From Clostridia bacterium (GTDB taxonomy: Bacteria; Bacillota; Clostridia; Oscillospirales; CAG-382), in contig JAFOBR010000008.1 in assembly GCA_017381715.1 (NCBI GenBank), forward strand, positions 1-35,104: 35,104 nt of DNA. The letters are read 5' to 3'. The notes under the pieces were generated by a model that was not told the DNA's origin, did no database searches, and worked only from the letters and a program-made list of their open reading frames with translations. This document shows, in pieces, positions 1 to 7,482 of the stretch (position 1 is the first letter of the stretch; each line of letters begins with the position of its first letter). The translations under genes and the position numbers were made by a program.

Positions 1-356
1 ACCCCACAAAGGTAGACCGTTCTGCGGCATATATGTGCCGTTATCTTGCAAAGAACGTGGTTGCATCCGGTATCGCAAAGCGGTGTGAGATCCAGCTTGC
101 ATACGCTATCGGCGTGGCAAAGCCCCTTTCCGTTCTGGTAGATACCTTCGGCACCGGCAAGGTAAGTGACGAGGTTATTGCAAACCTGCTTAAAGAGGTA
201 GTGGACCTCCGTCCCGCCGCTATTATAGAGCGTCATGACCTCCGCCGTCCCCAGTATACCGCCCTTTCCTCCTACGGCCACTTCGGCAGAGAAGATCTTG
301 GCGTTAAGTGGGAAGAAACCGACCTTGCGGACCTTATCGCCGCAAAATTAGGTTAA
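1..356 (+). CDS. metK: S-adenosylmethionine synthetase, C-terminal part (5' end outside window)
   Basis: This is the C-terminal ~118 residues of methionine adenosyltransferase, which makes S-adenosylmethionine from methionine and ATP in the cytoplasm. The frame is open from base 3 and begins [18 protein letters not shown], followed by [25 protein letters not shown]. These are hallmark motifs of the MetK C-terminal domain: the K-VDRSAAY segment lines the active site, and the QLAYAIGVA strand belongs to the conserved core. The end ([14 protein letters not shown]) is also typical of the family. The rest of the gene lies upstream of the window. The next gene starts 6 bp after the stop and no terminator separates them, so read-through is likely. 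Identification is secure. Confidence 0.97.
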   Translation, partial: PTKVDRSAAYMCRYLAKNVVASGIAKRCEIQLAYAIGVAKPLSVLVDTFGTGKVSDEVIANLLKEVVDLRPAAIIERHDLRRPQYTALSSYGHFGREDLGVKWEETDLADLIAAKLG

Positions 357-362
357 AATAGT

Positions 363-1067
363 ATGAATCCTCAACTATTCGGAACAGCGCACATACTTTA
401 TATAATAATATCCGCCCTTGTTTGTGGGGGCGGATTGCTCTTAACAAAAACATTTGCAAAAACAGAAAAAAACAAAAGAATCGTATTAAAAACTCTGGCT
501 GTATTGCTGTTTGCTTTTATTATACTTAACAGATTATCCCAAGTGTTCAGGTACGATACGGTTCAGTGGTTCCTCATTATTCCCGATAGCATCTGCGGTA
601 TGACAAGCCTTGTGCTTTCTCTTGCCGTGCTGTTTGGCAAGAAAAACAACGGTGCGCTCCATGCGCTGTGGCTGCTTGGCTTGTTCGGCGGTGTTTCAAC
701 GGTAATATATGCAACCTTTGTGGGGCAGGGACCTACCTTGTTTTACCTTCCCACAATTTCGGGTCTTTTGCACCACAGCCTTTCCGCCACCCTTGCGGTT
801 GCCCTTTTAATGTTCGGGCAGATAAATGTTACCTATAAAAAATGGTATTTCACCCTTTTCGGCTTTACCGCATACGTAACCGTGGGCGCGTTTCTGATGC
901 AGACCTTTGATATGAGCGATGCGTTCCATATCGCCGAGCCCTTGCTTGAAGGCACGCCGCTTACCATCTGGGTAATGGCACCTATGTATGCCGCCGCTTA
1001 TGCTGTAATATTGCTGGGAGTAGAGCTGGTAAGAAGAAAAAAGCAAACTTCGGGAGGAGACCGATGA
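363..1067 (+). CDS. YwaF/TMEM164-like integral membrane protein (TIGR02206-type)
   Basis: A 234-residue, very hydrophobic protein with about six or seven predicted transmembrane helices. It starts with a short amphipathic segment (FGTAHILYIIIS) and ends in a basic tail (RRKKQTSGGDR). Overall size, the FG-x-x-H start and the arrangement of helices resemble the YwaF/TMEM164 family (TIGR02206) of Bacillota, whose function is not firmly established. It begins 6 bp after metK without a clear Shine-Dalgarno. Its stop overlaps the next start as ATGA, so translation of the downstream LRR gene is probably coupled to it. The family call is from memory of the family pattern; the membrane topology is read from hydrophobicity. 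Confidence 0.65.
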   Translation: MNPQLFGTAHILYIIISALVCGGGLLLTKTFAKTEKNKRIVLKTLAVLLFAFIILNRLSQVFRYDTVQWFLIIPDSICGMTSLVLSLAVLFGKKNNGALHALWLLGLFGGVSTVIYATFVGQGPTLFYLPTISGLLHHSLSATLAVALLMFGQINVTYKKWYFTLFGFTAYVTVGAFLMQTFDMSDAFHIAEPLLEGTPLTIWVMAPMYAAAYAVILLGVELVRRKKQTSGGDR

Positions 1068-2563
1068 AGACTAAACGTGTAATTATATATATGTCGATTT
1101 TGATACTTCTTGTCGCCGCCTTCACCTTCTGCGCCGTAAACGCAGATGCGGCAGAGGAAACAAGCAGCACCTGCGGCGAAACATTGAATTGGACCTATAA
1201 TCCCGAGGATAACAGCCTTGTTATCTACGGCTCCGGCGCTATTGCGGATTACGCTCGAGGTGAATACCCTTGGTCTGTGTACGCCGAAGAGGTAACGAGC
1301 CTTGTTTTCACCGTTGACCTTACCTATATTCCTGATTACGCTTTTGAAAATATGCCTATAGACGATATCTATATACCCGATGGTGTTACGCATATCGGCT
1401 ACAGTGCTTTTGCGGGTACTGCCTTAAAAAACCTGCGTTTAAGCAGAAATCTGGAGTATATCGGCGCCTATGCCTTTGCTCGCACCGCCCTTCAAAGCGT
1501 GGATATTCCCGATACGGTTATAAAGCTTGGAAACGGCGCGTTTAGCAGTTGTAAAAATCTGGAATCGGTACGTATCGGCAGCGGTGTTGAAAAGATACCC
1601 AATAGTTGCTTTAAAGGATGTTCCCGCCTGCAAAGTATAACTATTCCCGATACCGTAACCGAAATACTCGAAAGTGCGTTTTGGGAATGCAGCTTGCTTT
1701 CCGAGGTTGACTTCGGAAGCAGTGTAGAAAAGATCGGTACTAATGCATTCAAAGGTTGCGATTTTGAAAAGCTGATCTTGCCGGATTCCTTGATAGAAAT
1801 CGGCGGATACGCTTTTTCCGAATGTACGGATCTCATAAGCGTTACTTTCGGGAAAAACGTTCAGACCTTGTACGGCGGTGCTTTTTCCGATTGCACGAGA
1901 TTATCCGTGGTAACCCTCAATGACGGTCTGAAAAAGCTTATCGGCTCCGCATTCGATGGGTGCACTAAGCTTAAATCCCTTACGGTTCCCGAAAGCGTGG
2001 AGCAGTTCGTGTATGATAAGTACGGCTGGAGTATCGAAGAGCTGTACGTTAATTCCGCTTTCGCTATTGCCGAAATGGTAAAGGAATGGGATATAACGGA
2101 ATTTAAAGCCCTGAAATACGTATACTTCGCCTGCGATAAGACCGAAGGTATTTCCTGCATAAACATGAGCAAAAGCGTTGCCAACGTGTATACGAAACGC
2201 GGCGTTTCCTATTACGAATACAACCTGCAGGACGGCAAGGAATTTCCTTTTTCCCATACTCTTGAGCAATCCTTCGATGAATACGGTCATTTCGACGTGT
2301 GCTCGGTGTGCGGATACGAATCCAACGACGATCGGCACGAGTACGTGGATTATAAGATCGTAAGGTTTTCCACCCCCTTCAGACGAGGCTTGAAGCAGGA
2401 TATCTGCGAATGCGGTTATGCCACCACCGTCGTCTTGCCCATTCTGAAGATCAGCCCCGTAATAACCGTAGTGGTTTTGGTGGTTTTGGCGGCTTCCGTT
2501 GCGGGACTCGTATTGGCGGTAAAGAAAAAAAGGAGCAAAACGAAAAATGTATGCGATCAGTAA
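1064..2563 (+). CDS. Secreted BspA-like leucine-rich-repeat protein with C-terminal membrane anchor (copy 1)
   Basis: A 499-residue surface protein. Residues 1-29 form a signal peptide (cleavage expected near NADA-AE). Next comes the segment common in Clostridia surface proteins: TCGETLNWTYNPEDNSLVI followed by YGSGAIADY. About ten LRR_5/BspA repeats of ~23 residues follow (roughly 75-330), with the pattern IPDSV-x-x-IG-x-x-AF-x-x-C. A Cys-rich part has CSVCGY and CECGY motifs, possibly metal-binding or disulfide-forming. Residues ~466-486 are a transmembrane helix followed by a KKKR stop-transfer tail. Such proteins typically mediate adhesion or protein binding; no ligand can be inferred here. 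The ATG overlaps the previous stop (ATGA) and is preceded by GGGAGGAG. It is paralogous to the next gene. Confidence 0.9.
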   Translation: MKTKRVIIYMSILILLVAAFTFCAVNADAAEETSSTCGETLNWTYNPEDNSLVIYGSGAIADYARGEYPWSVYAEEVTSLVFTVDLTYIPDYAFENMPIDDIYIPDGVTHIGYSAFAGTALKNLRLSRNLEYIGAYAFARTALQSVDIPDTVIKLGNGAFSSCKNLESVRIGSGVEKIPNSCFKGCSRLQSITIPDTVTEILESAFWECSLLSEVDFGSSVEKIGTNAFKGCDFEKLILPDSLIEIGGYAFSECTDLISVTFGKNVQTLYGGAFSDCTRLSVVTLNDGLKKLIGSAFDGCTKLKSLTVPESVEQFVYDKYGWSIEELYVNSAFAIAEMVKEWDITEFKALKYVYFACDKTEGISCINMSKSVANVYTKRGVSYYEYNLQDGKEFPFSHTLEQSFDEYGHFDVCSVCGYESNDDRHEYVDYKIVRFSTPFRRGLKQDICECGYATTVVLPILKISPVITVVVLVVLAASVAGLVLAVKKKRSKTKNVCDQ

Positions 2564-3875
2564 AACGGCAAAACATATAGTTGTTTGTGTGGCGATGCTT
2601 CTTTCCATCTTCGCCTTCTGCGCCCTTAATGCAGACGCGGCGGAAGAAACAAGCGGCACTTGCGGGGAAAATCTTACTTGGAATTACGATCCCGCAACGA
2701 AAACTCTCTATATAGACGGCTACGGCGAAATGACAGAGTATTTTATAGGCTTTCCGTGGGACGGCTTAACAATTGAAAACATTGTTTTGCCGGATGGACT
2801 CACCACCATAGCCGCTTCTGCTTTTGAAAACTCCATCGTAAGAAGCGTTGTCATTCCCGATAGTGTTACTATTATTGGTAATAGCGCATTCCATGGCTGC
2901 TTCAGACTTATGACGGTGGAAATCGGCAGCGGTGTCACTGAAATACGCGGGGAAGCATTTCGCAGCTGTAATATGTTGGAATCGGTGGTAATTCCCGGTA
3001 ATGTAAAGATAATAGACTTCTTTGCTTTTGCTAACTGTGAAATGTTAAATAGCGTTACTATCAGCGATGGGGTTGAGGTTATTGGCGATTACGCCTTTAA
3101 TTGGTGCTTCAGACTTAAACAGGCGTATATCGGTAACCAAGTAACCACTATCGGTCAAAAGGCATTCGAGGCTTGCGCTTTGAAAAACGTCGTTATTCCC
3201 GAATCCGTCACCACTTTTTATATGGATTCGTTTGACTCTTGCAATGTCTTAGAAACGGTAACGGTTGAATCGGTAGAGGCTATAAGATTGATTGTAAAAG
3301 AATCGGAAGCAGAACTTCCTTGGGGAATAGAAAGCTTGGTCTTGGACGGAAGGACGCTTCAGCAAGTGCCTTGTATCGCTACCGATATTTCCGGAATAAC
3401 CACAATAATGGGAGATACGATAAGCTACGTATATGATTCCTCTATATGGGAGCAGGCTTTGCATCATCGTTATTCAACCGATTACGGTATGGACGGTCTG
3501 TATCATTGGAGCGAATGTCTGGATTGCGGTAAAAACAGCGGCAACCTGCCTCACAGCTACTCGGTAGAGGTCATAACTCCTGCCACTTACGAAACAACAG
3601 GAGAAGGCAAGTATTTTTGCGAATGCGGATACCATTATTATAGTATAATTCCCGTCCTTGTTCCCGAAGAAAGCGAAGAACATATTATTATCGAAGTTCC
3701 CGTTCCCGTGTATCCGGAGGAAGAGGAAGCATACTCTTTTGCACCTGCAACGCTGATTATTATTGTCTGCGCTGTTGTTGTGTGCTTTGGTGCACTTTTG
3801 GTGAACGCCGCAATAGTGGTGCTTATAATAGTGCTTGTTAAAAAGAAGAAAAACAACAAAAAAACCTCCGAATAA
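2547..3875 (+). CDS. Secreted BspA-like leucine-rich-repeat protein with C-terminal membrane anchor (copy 2)
   Basis: A 442-residue paralogue of the preceding gene with the same order of parts. It has a signal peptide (FAFCALNADAAEE), the TCGENLTWNYDPATKTLYI segment, about eight BspA-type LRRs (IPDSVTIIGNSAFHGC and similar), ECLDCGK and CECGY cysteine motifs, a transmembrane helix near residues 405-430 and a KKKKNNKK tail. A Glu-rich stretch lies before the helix. The start overlaps the upstream gene by 17 bp, with AGGAG 11 bp before the ATG, so the two are co-translated. The pair is best explained by tandem duplication followed by loss of repeats in this copy. The stop codon lies in the loop of the terminator hairpin. 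Confidence 0.9.
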   Translation: MYAISKTAKHIVVCVAMLLSIFAFCALNADAAEETSGTCGENLTWNYDPATKTLYIDGYGEMTEYFIGFPWDGLTIENIVLPDGLTTIAASAFENSIVRSVVIPDSVTIIGNSAFHGCFRLMTVEIGSGVTEIRGEAFRSCNMLESVVIPGNVKIIDFFAFANCEMLNSVTISDGVEVIGDYAFNWCFRLKQAYIGNQVTTIGQKAFEACALKNVVIPESVTTFYMDSFDSCNVLETVTVESVEAIRLIVKESEAELPWGIESLVLDGRTLQQVPCIATDISGITTIMGDTISYVYDSSIWEQALHHRYSTDYGMDGLYHWSECLDCGKNSGNLPHSYSVEVITPATYETTGEGKYFCECGYHYYSIIPVLVPEESEEHIIIEVPVPVYPEEEEAYSFAPATLIIIVCAVVVCFGALLVNAAIVVLIIVLVKKKKNNKKTSE

Positions 3876-3892
3876 TCGGAGGTTTTGTTTTT
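3861..3892. terminator. Bidirectional intrinsic terminator with stop codon in its loop
   Basis: An 11-bp perfect stem (AAAACCTCCGA at 3861-3871 pairing with TCGGAGGTTTT at 3876-3886) encloses a 4-base loop. T-rich DNA follows on both strands, so it can end the LRR operon on + and the aldo/keto reductase transcript on -. The TAA stop of the LRR gene (3873-3875) is inside the loop. Confidence 0.9.
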
Positions 3893-3897
3893 GCGGG

Positions 3898-5022
3898 TTA
3901 TTCTTCTCTGTCTGTAATCAGTTCTGCCATTTCCGACATAATATCGGCGATCTTTATGTTCTGGGGGCAGACGGCTTCGCAGGCGCGGCAGCCGATGCAG
4001 GCAGAGGGCTTTTTGTCCTCTTCCAGCTTTTTCACGCCGTAAAGACCCTCGTAATCCTTACGGTTGTAAGCCTTTATCAGATCGGGAATATCAAGGGAAG
4101 CGGGGCATCCCTCGGTACAGTAACGGCAGGCGGTGCAGGGAACGGAATTGAGCATTCCTTCCGCTATCTTTGCCAGCGTTGCGTTTTCCTCCTCGCTTAA
4201 AGGCTTAAAGGAAGAGAAGGTGTTTATATTATCGGTTATCTGCTGCATATTGGACATGCCGGAAAGCACCATGGTTACGCCCTTTATGCTTTGCAGATAT
4301 CTGAACGCCCAAGCGGGAATACCCTCATCGGGACGGAGTGCTTTAAGTGTTTCTTCGTCATTGGGTGCAAGGGAAGCCAGCTTTCCGCCGCGCACGGGCT
4401 CCATTACCCAGATGGGAATGTTGCGCTCGTTCAAAAGTTCTACCTTTGCCTTGGCGTCCTGCAGGGTCCAGTCCAGCCAGTTAAGCTGTATCTGTACAAA
4501 CTCAATGTCTTTTCCGTATTTATCAAGGAAAGCCCGCAGGGTTTCCAGGTCGCAGTGGCAGGAAACACCAAGATGCTTTATTCTGCCCGCATCTCTCTGC
4601 TTGCACAGATATGTATAAAGCCCGTATTTTTCGTCATCCAGATACCAGCCTGCGTTGCGGGAGAACAGATTGTGGAAAAGATAAAAATCAAAATATTCCA
4701 CATCGCATTTTTTAAGCTGTTTTTCAAATATCTCTTCGTGGTTAATAACGTTTTCTTCGGAAAATCCGGGGAATTTGGATGCCAGATAAAAGCTCTCTCT
4801 GGGGTAATTTTTTAGCATCTGCCCGCAGATTATCTCGCTGTTTCCGTTGTGGTAACCGAAAGCGGTGTCGAAATAATTAATTCCGTTTGCAATTGCGTAA
4901 TCAAAAATCTCTTTGGTTTTTTCGGTGTCGATCTTGGCATAATCATCGTCAATAACGGGGAAACGCATCGTTCCCAAACCCAAAGCGGAAAGCTTTTTGT
5001 CCTTAAAAGTGTTGTAAAGCAT
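3898..5022 (-). CDS. Aldo/keto reductase with C-terminal double 4Fe-4S ferredoxin domain
   Basis: A 374-residue cytoplasmic oxidoreductase. The N-terminal (beta/alpha)8 aldo-keto reductase domain keeps the catalytic tetrad: D52 and Y57 (YFDTAFGYHNG), K83 (YLASKFPG) and H117 (YLFHNL). Residues ~296-352 carry two bacterial ferredoxin clusters, CTACRYCTEGCP (C296, C299, C302, C306) and CIGCRACEAVCP (C342, C345, C348, C352). This fused form is common in anaerobic Clostridia and is thought to couple carbonyl reduction to ferredoxin-type electron transfer; the substrate is unknown. It is a monocistronic gene with GAGGT before the ATG and a candidate promoter at 5057-5086. It ends at the bidirectional terminator shared with the LRR gene. 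Confidence 0.93.
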   Translation of the reverse strand: MLYNTFKDKKLSALGLGTMRFPVIDDDYAKIDTEKTKEIFDYAIANGINYFDTAFGYHNGNSEIICGQMLKNYPRESFYLASKFPGFSEENVINHEEIFEKQLKKCDVEYFDFYLFHNLFSRNAGWYLDDEKYGLYTYLCKQRDAGRIKHLGVSCHCDLETLRAFLDKYGKDIEFVQIQLNWLDWTLQDAKAKVELLNERNIPIWVMEPVRGGKLASLAPNDEETLKALRPDEGIPAWAFRYLQSIKGVTMVLSGMSNMQQITDNINTFSSFKPLSEEENATLAKIAEGMLNSVPCTACRYCTEGCPASLDIPDLIKAYNRKDYEGLYGVKKLEEDKKPSACIGCRACEAVCPQNIKIADIMSEMAELITDREE

Positions 5023-5302
5023 ATTATTAACCTCGCTTTTGTTTAACTTATAATTTATTATACAATATACAACAGCAAAAAAGCAATAGAAAGCTATTCT
5101 TTTAATTAAAAGTTTTTACAATTTATCCGTAAAAAACATATTAACATACATTTTTCGATATGATATATTTTATATAACGCTACGAAAAAGGGGGTGAATA
5201 GAAGATAACTGCATGTTTCCTTAATATGCCGATCCTATTCGCCTTTGTGCAATGTGCATAAAAATATTTATATAAAATATGCAAATTGAACAAATGTTAA
5301 TC
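5023..5302. other. AT-rich intergenic stretch with one long imperfect hairpin
   Basis: No convincing ORF or RNA gene is visible. The only structure is a 10-bp stem with two G-U pairs (5192-5201 with 5235-5244) around a 33-base loop. It starts in a GGGGG run and lies upstream of the promoter of the next gene. The rest is AT-rich promoter DNA. Confidence 0.5.
5057..5086 (-). promoter_or_regulatory. Candidate sigma-A promoter for the aldo/keto reductase
   Basis: On the minus strand TTGCTT (5081-5086) and TATAAT (5057-5062) are separated by 18 bp, with the -10 box about 35 bp before the ATG. The -10 box is perfect and the -35 box is weak. Confidence 0.55.
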
Positions 5303-5330
5303 TTGCAAAACCTTTCAAAAAGAATATAAT
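5303..5330 (+). promoter_or_regulatory. Promoter of the small HPr-like gene
   Basis: TTGCAA (5303-5308) and TATAAT (5325-5330) are spaced by 16 bp, placing transcription start near 5337. The resulting leader is only about 46 nt. Confidence 0.65.
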
Positions 5331-5340
5331 ATAGTGAACA

Positions 5341-5374
5341 GAGGAGATAAGCTCCTCGCATAGAAAAGGAGGTG
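5341..5374 (+). promoter_or_regulatory. Leader hairpin whose 3' arm can also pair with the Shine-Dalgarno
   Basis: GAGGAG (5341-5346) pairs with CTCCTC (5352-5357) around a 5-base loop. The same CTCCT can instead pair with AGGAG of the strong ribosome site (AAAAGGAGGTG, 5364-5374), which sits 8 bp before the ATG. The two pairings exclude each other. Whether this controls translation is inference. Confidence 0.45.
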
Positions 5375-5382
5375 CAAGATTA

Positions 5383-5625
5383 ATGATTACTTGCAACAAA
5401 AGATATCTTTATAAAATCAATTTGGACACTGCCGCACAAGTAACGGAGTTCAACCGTATTGCGTCAAAATGCGATGGAGACGTTTTTCTTGTAAGCGGAA
5501 CAGAAATGAAGCTTGATGCAAAGAGCTTTTTGGGTGCCCATCTTGCACGGATCGCGTGGAACGATATTTGGCTGGAGACTGAAAAAGACCACTATGAAGT
5601 GTTCAAGCAGTTTATGGCTGAATAG
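5383..5625 (+). CDS. Small HPr-like protein lacking the phospho-histidine site
   Basis: An 80-residue cytoplasmic protein. Its second half follows the HPr fold pattern: a long helix (AAQVTEFNRIASKC), a beta strand (GDVFLVSG), then LDAKSFLGAHL, which matches the DAKSIMG segment containing HPr Ser46. It ends with a strand and a last helix (DHYEVFKQFM). The active-site segment of true HPr (GLHARP with the phosphorylated His15) is absent; residues 8-18 read YLYKINLDTAA. It therefore cannot be a normal PTS phosphocarrier. HPr-like paralogues of this size are common in Clostridia, without known function. It is a single-gene unit with its own promoter, a very strong ribosome site and its own terminator. 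Confidence 0.7.
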   Translation: MITCNKRYLYKINLDTAAQVTEFNRIASKCDGDVFLVSGTEMKLDAKSFLGAHLARIAWNDIWLETEKDHYEVFKQFMAE

Positions 5626-5669
5626 CCGTTTCCCCAGACGACCGGTATTGATAATATTTTGATATATAA

Positions 5670-5694
5670 AAATCCGCCTTGGGGCGGATTTTTT
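5670..5694 (+). terminator. Intrinsic terminator after the HPr-like gene
   Basis: AAATCCGCC (5670-5678) pairs with GGCGGATTT (5683-5691) across a TTGG loop, followed by a T run. Confidence 0.9.
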
Positions 5695-5794
5695 CATAGT
5701 TTCTCGTTTGGCTGTCGATTTCAAGTGTATCGCGTCACGAGTTTTTCCCGAAAATGCTGTGCGCTTCAAGGCGGTTTACTCGTTTTTTATTTTA

Positions 5795-7339
5795 TCAGTC
5801 TGCATCCGGAATATAATCCGCGGCGCTTTGTGCTTTAACGGGGATCGCATCGCCGTGGCGGACGAGTATCATAGTGATAAGCGCCAGCCCCACGAACACC
5901 GTTGCGTAGGGGAACAGGGTGCGCATACCGAAATTATCCATACAAAATCCGCTCAGAACGGGGGTCAGCGTTTGCGCCGCCATAGATGCGGTGTAATAAA
6001 AGCCCGTGTATCTGCCCACGTTTCCGCCCTTGGCAAGTTCAACCACCATAGGGAAGGAGTTTACGTTTATGGTCGCCCAGCCGATACCTGCCAGCGCGAA
6101 TATCGCCATCATTACGGCGGCGGGAGTGCCGCTGCTCATAAACGCGGCAACAAGGAACGCCGTTCCCAGCATAACCACGCCTGCAATAACCATTTTCTTT
6201 CTGCCCAGCTTGGTGGAGATTATACCAACGGGAATAAAGGCGATAAGGGCGGCTATATTCGCTACCAAAAGAGTGCTGTTGTAATCCAGATCCAGAATAT
6301 TTCCCGCATAAACGGAATATTTGCTTATAACCGCGTTGTATCCGAAGTACCAGAAGATAACGGACGCGAGCAAAAGAAGAAAAGATCTTCTTTCGGCTTT
6401 GGTCAGCTTTTTGTTGCCGCTTGTCTGTTCTTCGCTTTCGTCAATACCGTACCGCTTGGAGGTTTCCTCCATTTCCTTAACAAACTTGTTTTCCTTTACC
6501 GTAAGCATAAACAGCGCGAGGCATATAACCATAAGTCCCGCAACCGCAAGATAATATCCGGTATAGTTCATAAAGGTGTTTTCGGTCTTGCCCGTGCCCA
6601 TAACCATACCCAATCCCAGTATGCAGGAGCCGCCGATAGTACCCATAAGATTTATAACCGCATTACCCTTGGAGCGCAGAGGCTTGGGGGTAACGTCGGG
6701 CATAAGGGCAACTGCGGGGGTGCGGAACACCGCCATTGATATAAGCACCGCAAGAAGCAGACCTATAAAGAATATTATATTCGAAGGGTCTTTTTCCGTT
6801 ATTTCAAATCGTATATACGCCTGCCGCGCGGGCACCATATAATCGGTATAACCCTCGGTCACCGTGCCGTCCTTGTAGGTGGCGGGCATATTTATAAAAT
6901 CTTCTTTTGTAAACTTTTCCGTAAGCACGAACTCTTCGCCGTCGGGAGACACTATCTTTTCGGGATATTCGTAATCGTAAAGTATCTCTCTTACCTCCGC
7001 CGAATTGATATCGGTAACGGCGTTTATCTTTTTAAGCTGTACCGTATCAACAATAGAAAGGGCAGAGAAGGTCAATACCGCCGCAAGAGTACCTGCGATG
7101 ATAAAGGGTGTGCGCTTGCCCAGCCTGCTCTTGCATTTATCGGATATTACGCCGAAAATGGGAAGCAAAAACAGAGCCAGCACGTTGTCCAGCGCCATAA
7201 TAATTCCCGAAACCGTCTGGGACATACCGAACCTATCGGTAAGCACCTTGGGGATAATGGTATCGTACGCCTGCCAGAAGGCGGTTATAAGGAAAAAAGC
7301 AAAGCCAACGCATAGTGTGCGTTTGTAATTAAGCTTCAT
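5795..7339 (-). CDS. MFS transporter of the SLC45/GPH (sugar-cation symporter) type
   Basis: A 514-residue membrane protein with about 12 transmembrane helices. The cytoplasmic loop between helices 2 and 3 reads SDKCKSRLGKRTPF (residues 66-78), the variant of the MFS loop motif typical of SLC45/sucrose-type and GPH sugar transporters. The matching motif of the second half is STKLGRKK. Residues ~98-185, between helices 3 and 4, are a hydrophilic insert of almost 90 residues that topology places outside the cell. A charged cytoplasmic loop links the halves (KENKFVKEMEETSKRYG). The substrate is probably a sugar or glycoside, but no catabolic gene is adjacent. Ribosome site AGGAAAGG; transcription is divergent from the 7483 lipoprotein. 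Confidence 0.88.
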   Translation of the reverse strand: MKLNYKRTLCVGFAFFLITAFWQAYDTIIPKVLTDRFGMSQTVSGIIMALDNVLALFLLPIFGVISDKCKSRLGKRTPFIIAGTLAAVLTFSALSIVDTVQLKKINAVTDINSAEVREILYDYEYPEKIVSPDGEEFVLTEKFTKEDFINMPATYKDGTVTEGYTDYMVPARQAYIRFEITEKDPSNIIFFIGLLLAVLISMAVFRTPAVALMPDVTPKPLRSKGNAVINLMGTIGGSCILGLGMVMGTGKTENTFMNYTGYYLAVAGLMVICLALFMLTVKENKFVKEMEETSKRYGIDESEEQTSGNKKLTKAERRSFLLLLASVIFWYFGYNAVISKYSVYAGNILDLDYNSTLLVANIAALIAFIPVGIISTKLGRKKMVIAGVVMLGTAFLVAAFMSSGTPAAVMMAIFALAGIGWATINVNSFPMVVELAKGGNVGRYTGFYYTASMAAQTLTPVLSGFCMDNFGMRTLFPYATVFVGLALITMILVRHGDAIPVKAQSAADYIPDAD

Positions 7340-7381
7340 TTATATATCATCCTTTCCTGTGGTATAGTATTACCAATTTCT

Positions 7382-7410
7382 ATTTTACCATAATGTTTTA
7401 AAATTTTCAA
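7382..7410 (-). promoter_or_regulatory. Promoter of the MFS transporter
   Basis: On the minus strand TTGAAA (7405-7410) and TAAAAT (7382-7387) are spaced by 17 bp, about 43 bp before the ATG. It abuts the divergent promoter at 7424-7452, so one bound regulator could affect both. Confidence 0.65.
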
Positions 7411-7423
7411 CTCCCTGCGCCCC

Positions 7424-7452
7424 TTGATTTTCGGTGCTTTATATAGTATAAT
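7424..7452 (+). promoter_or_regulatory. Promoter of the two-lipoprotein operon
   Basis: TTGATT (7424-7429) and TATAAT (7447-7452) are spaced by 17 bp. The leader is about 25 nt and contains AAAGGAG 8 bp before the ATG. Confidence 0.75.
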
Positions 7453-7482
7453 TAAATAAATACTTAAAAAGGAGTATTTTTT

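Noticed and set aside
5708..6739. 343-codon plus-strand open frame opposite the transporter
   Set aside because: The composition is His/Arg/Gly rich without domain pattern; the minus-strand transporter has clear helices and motifs.
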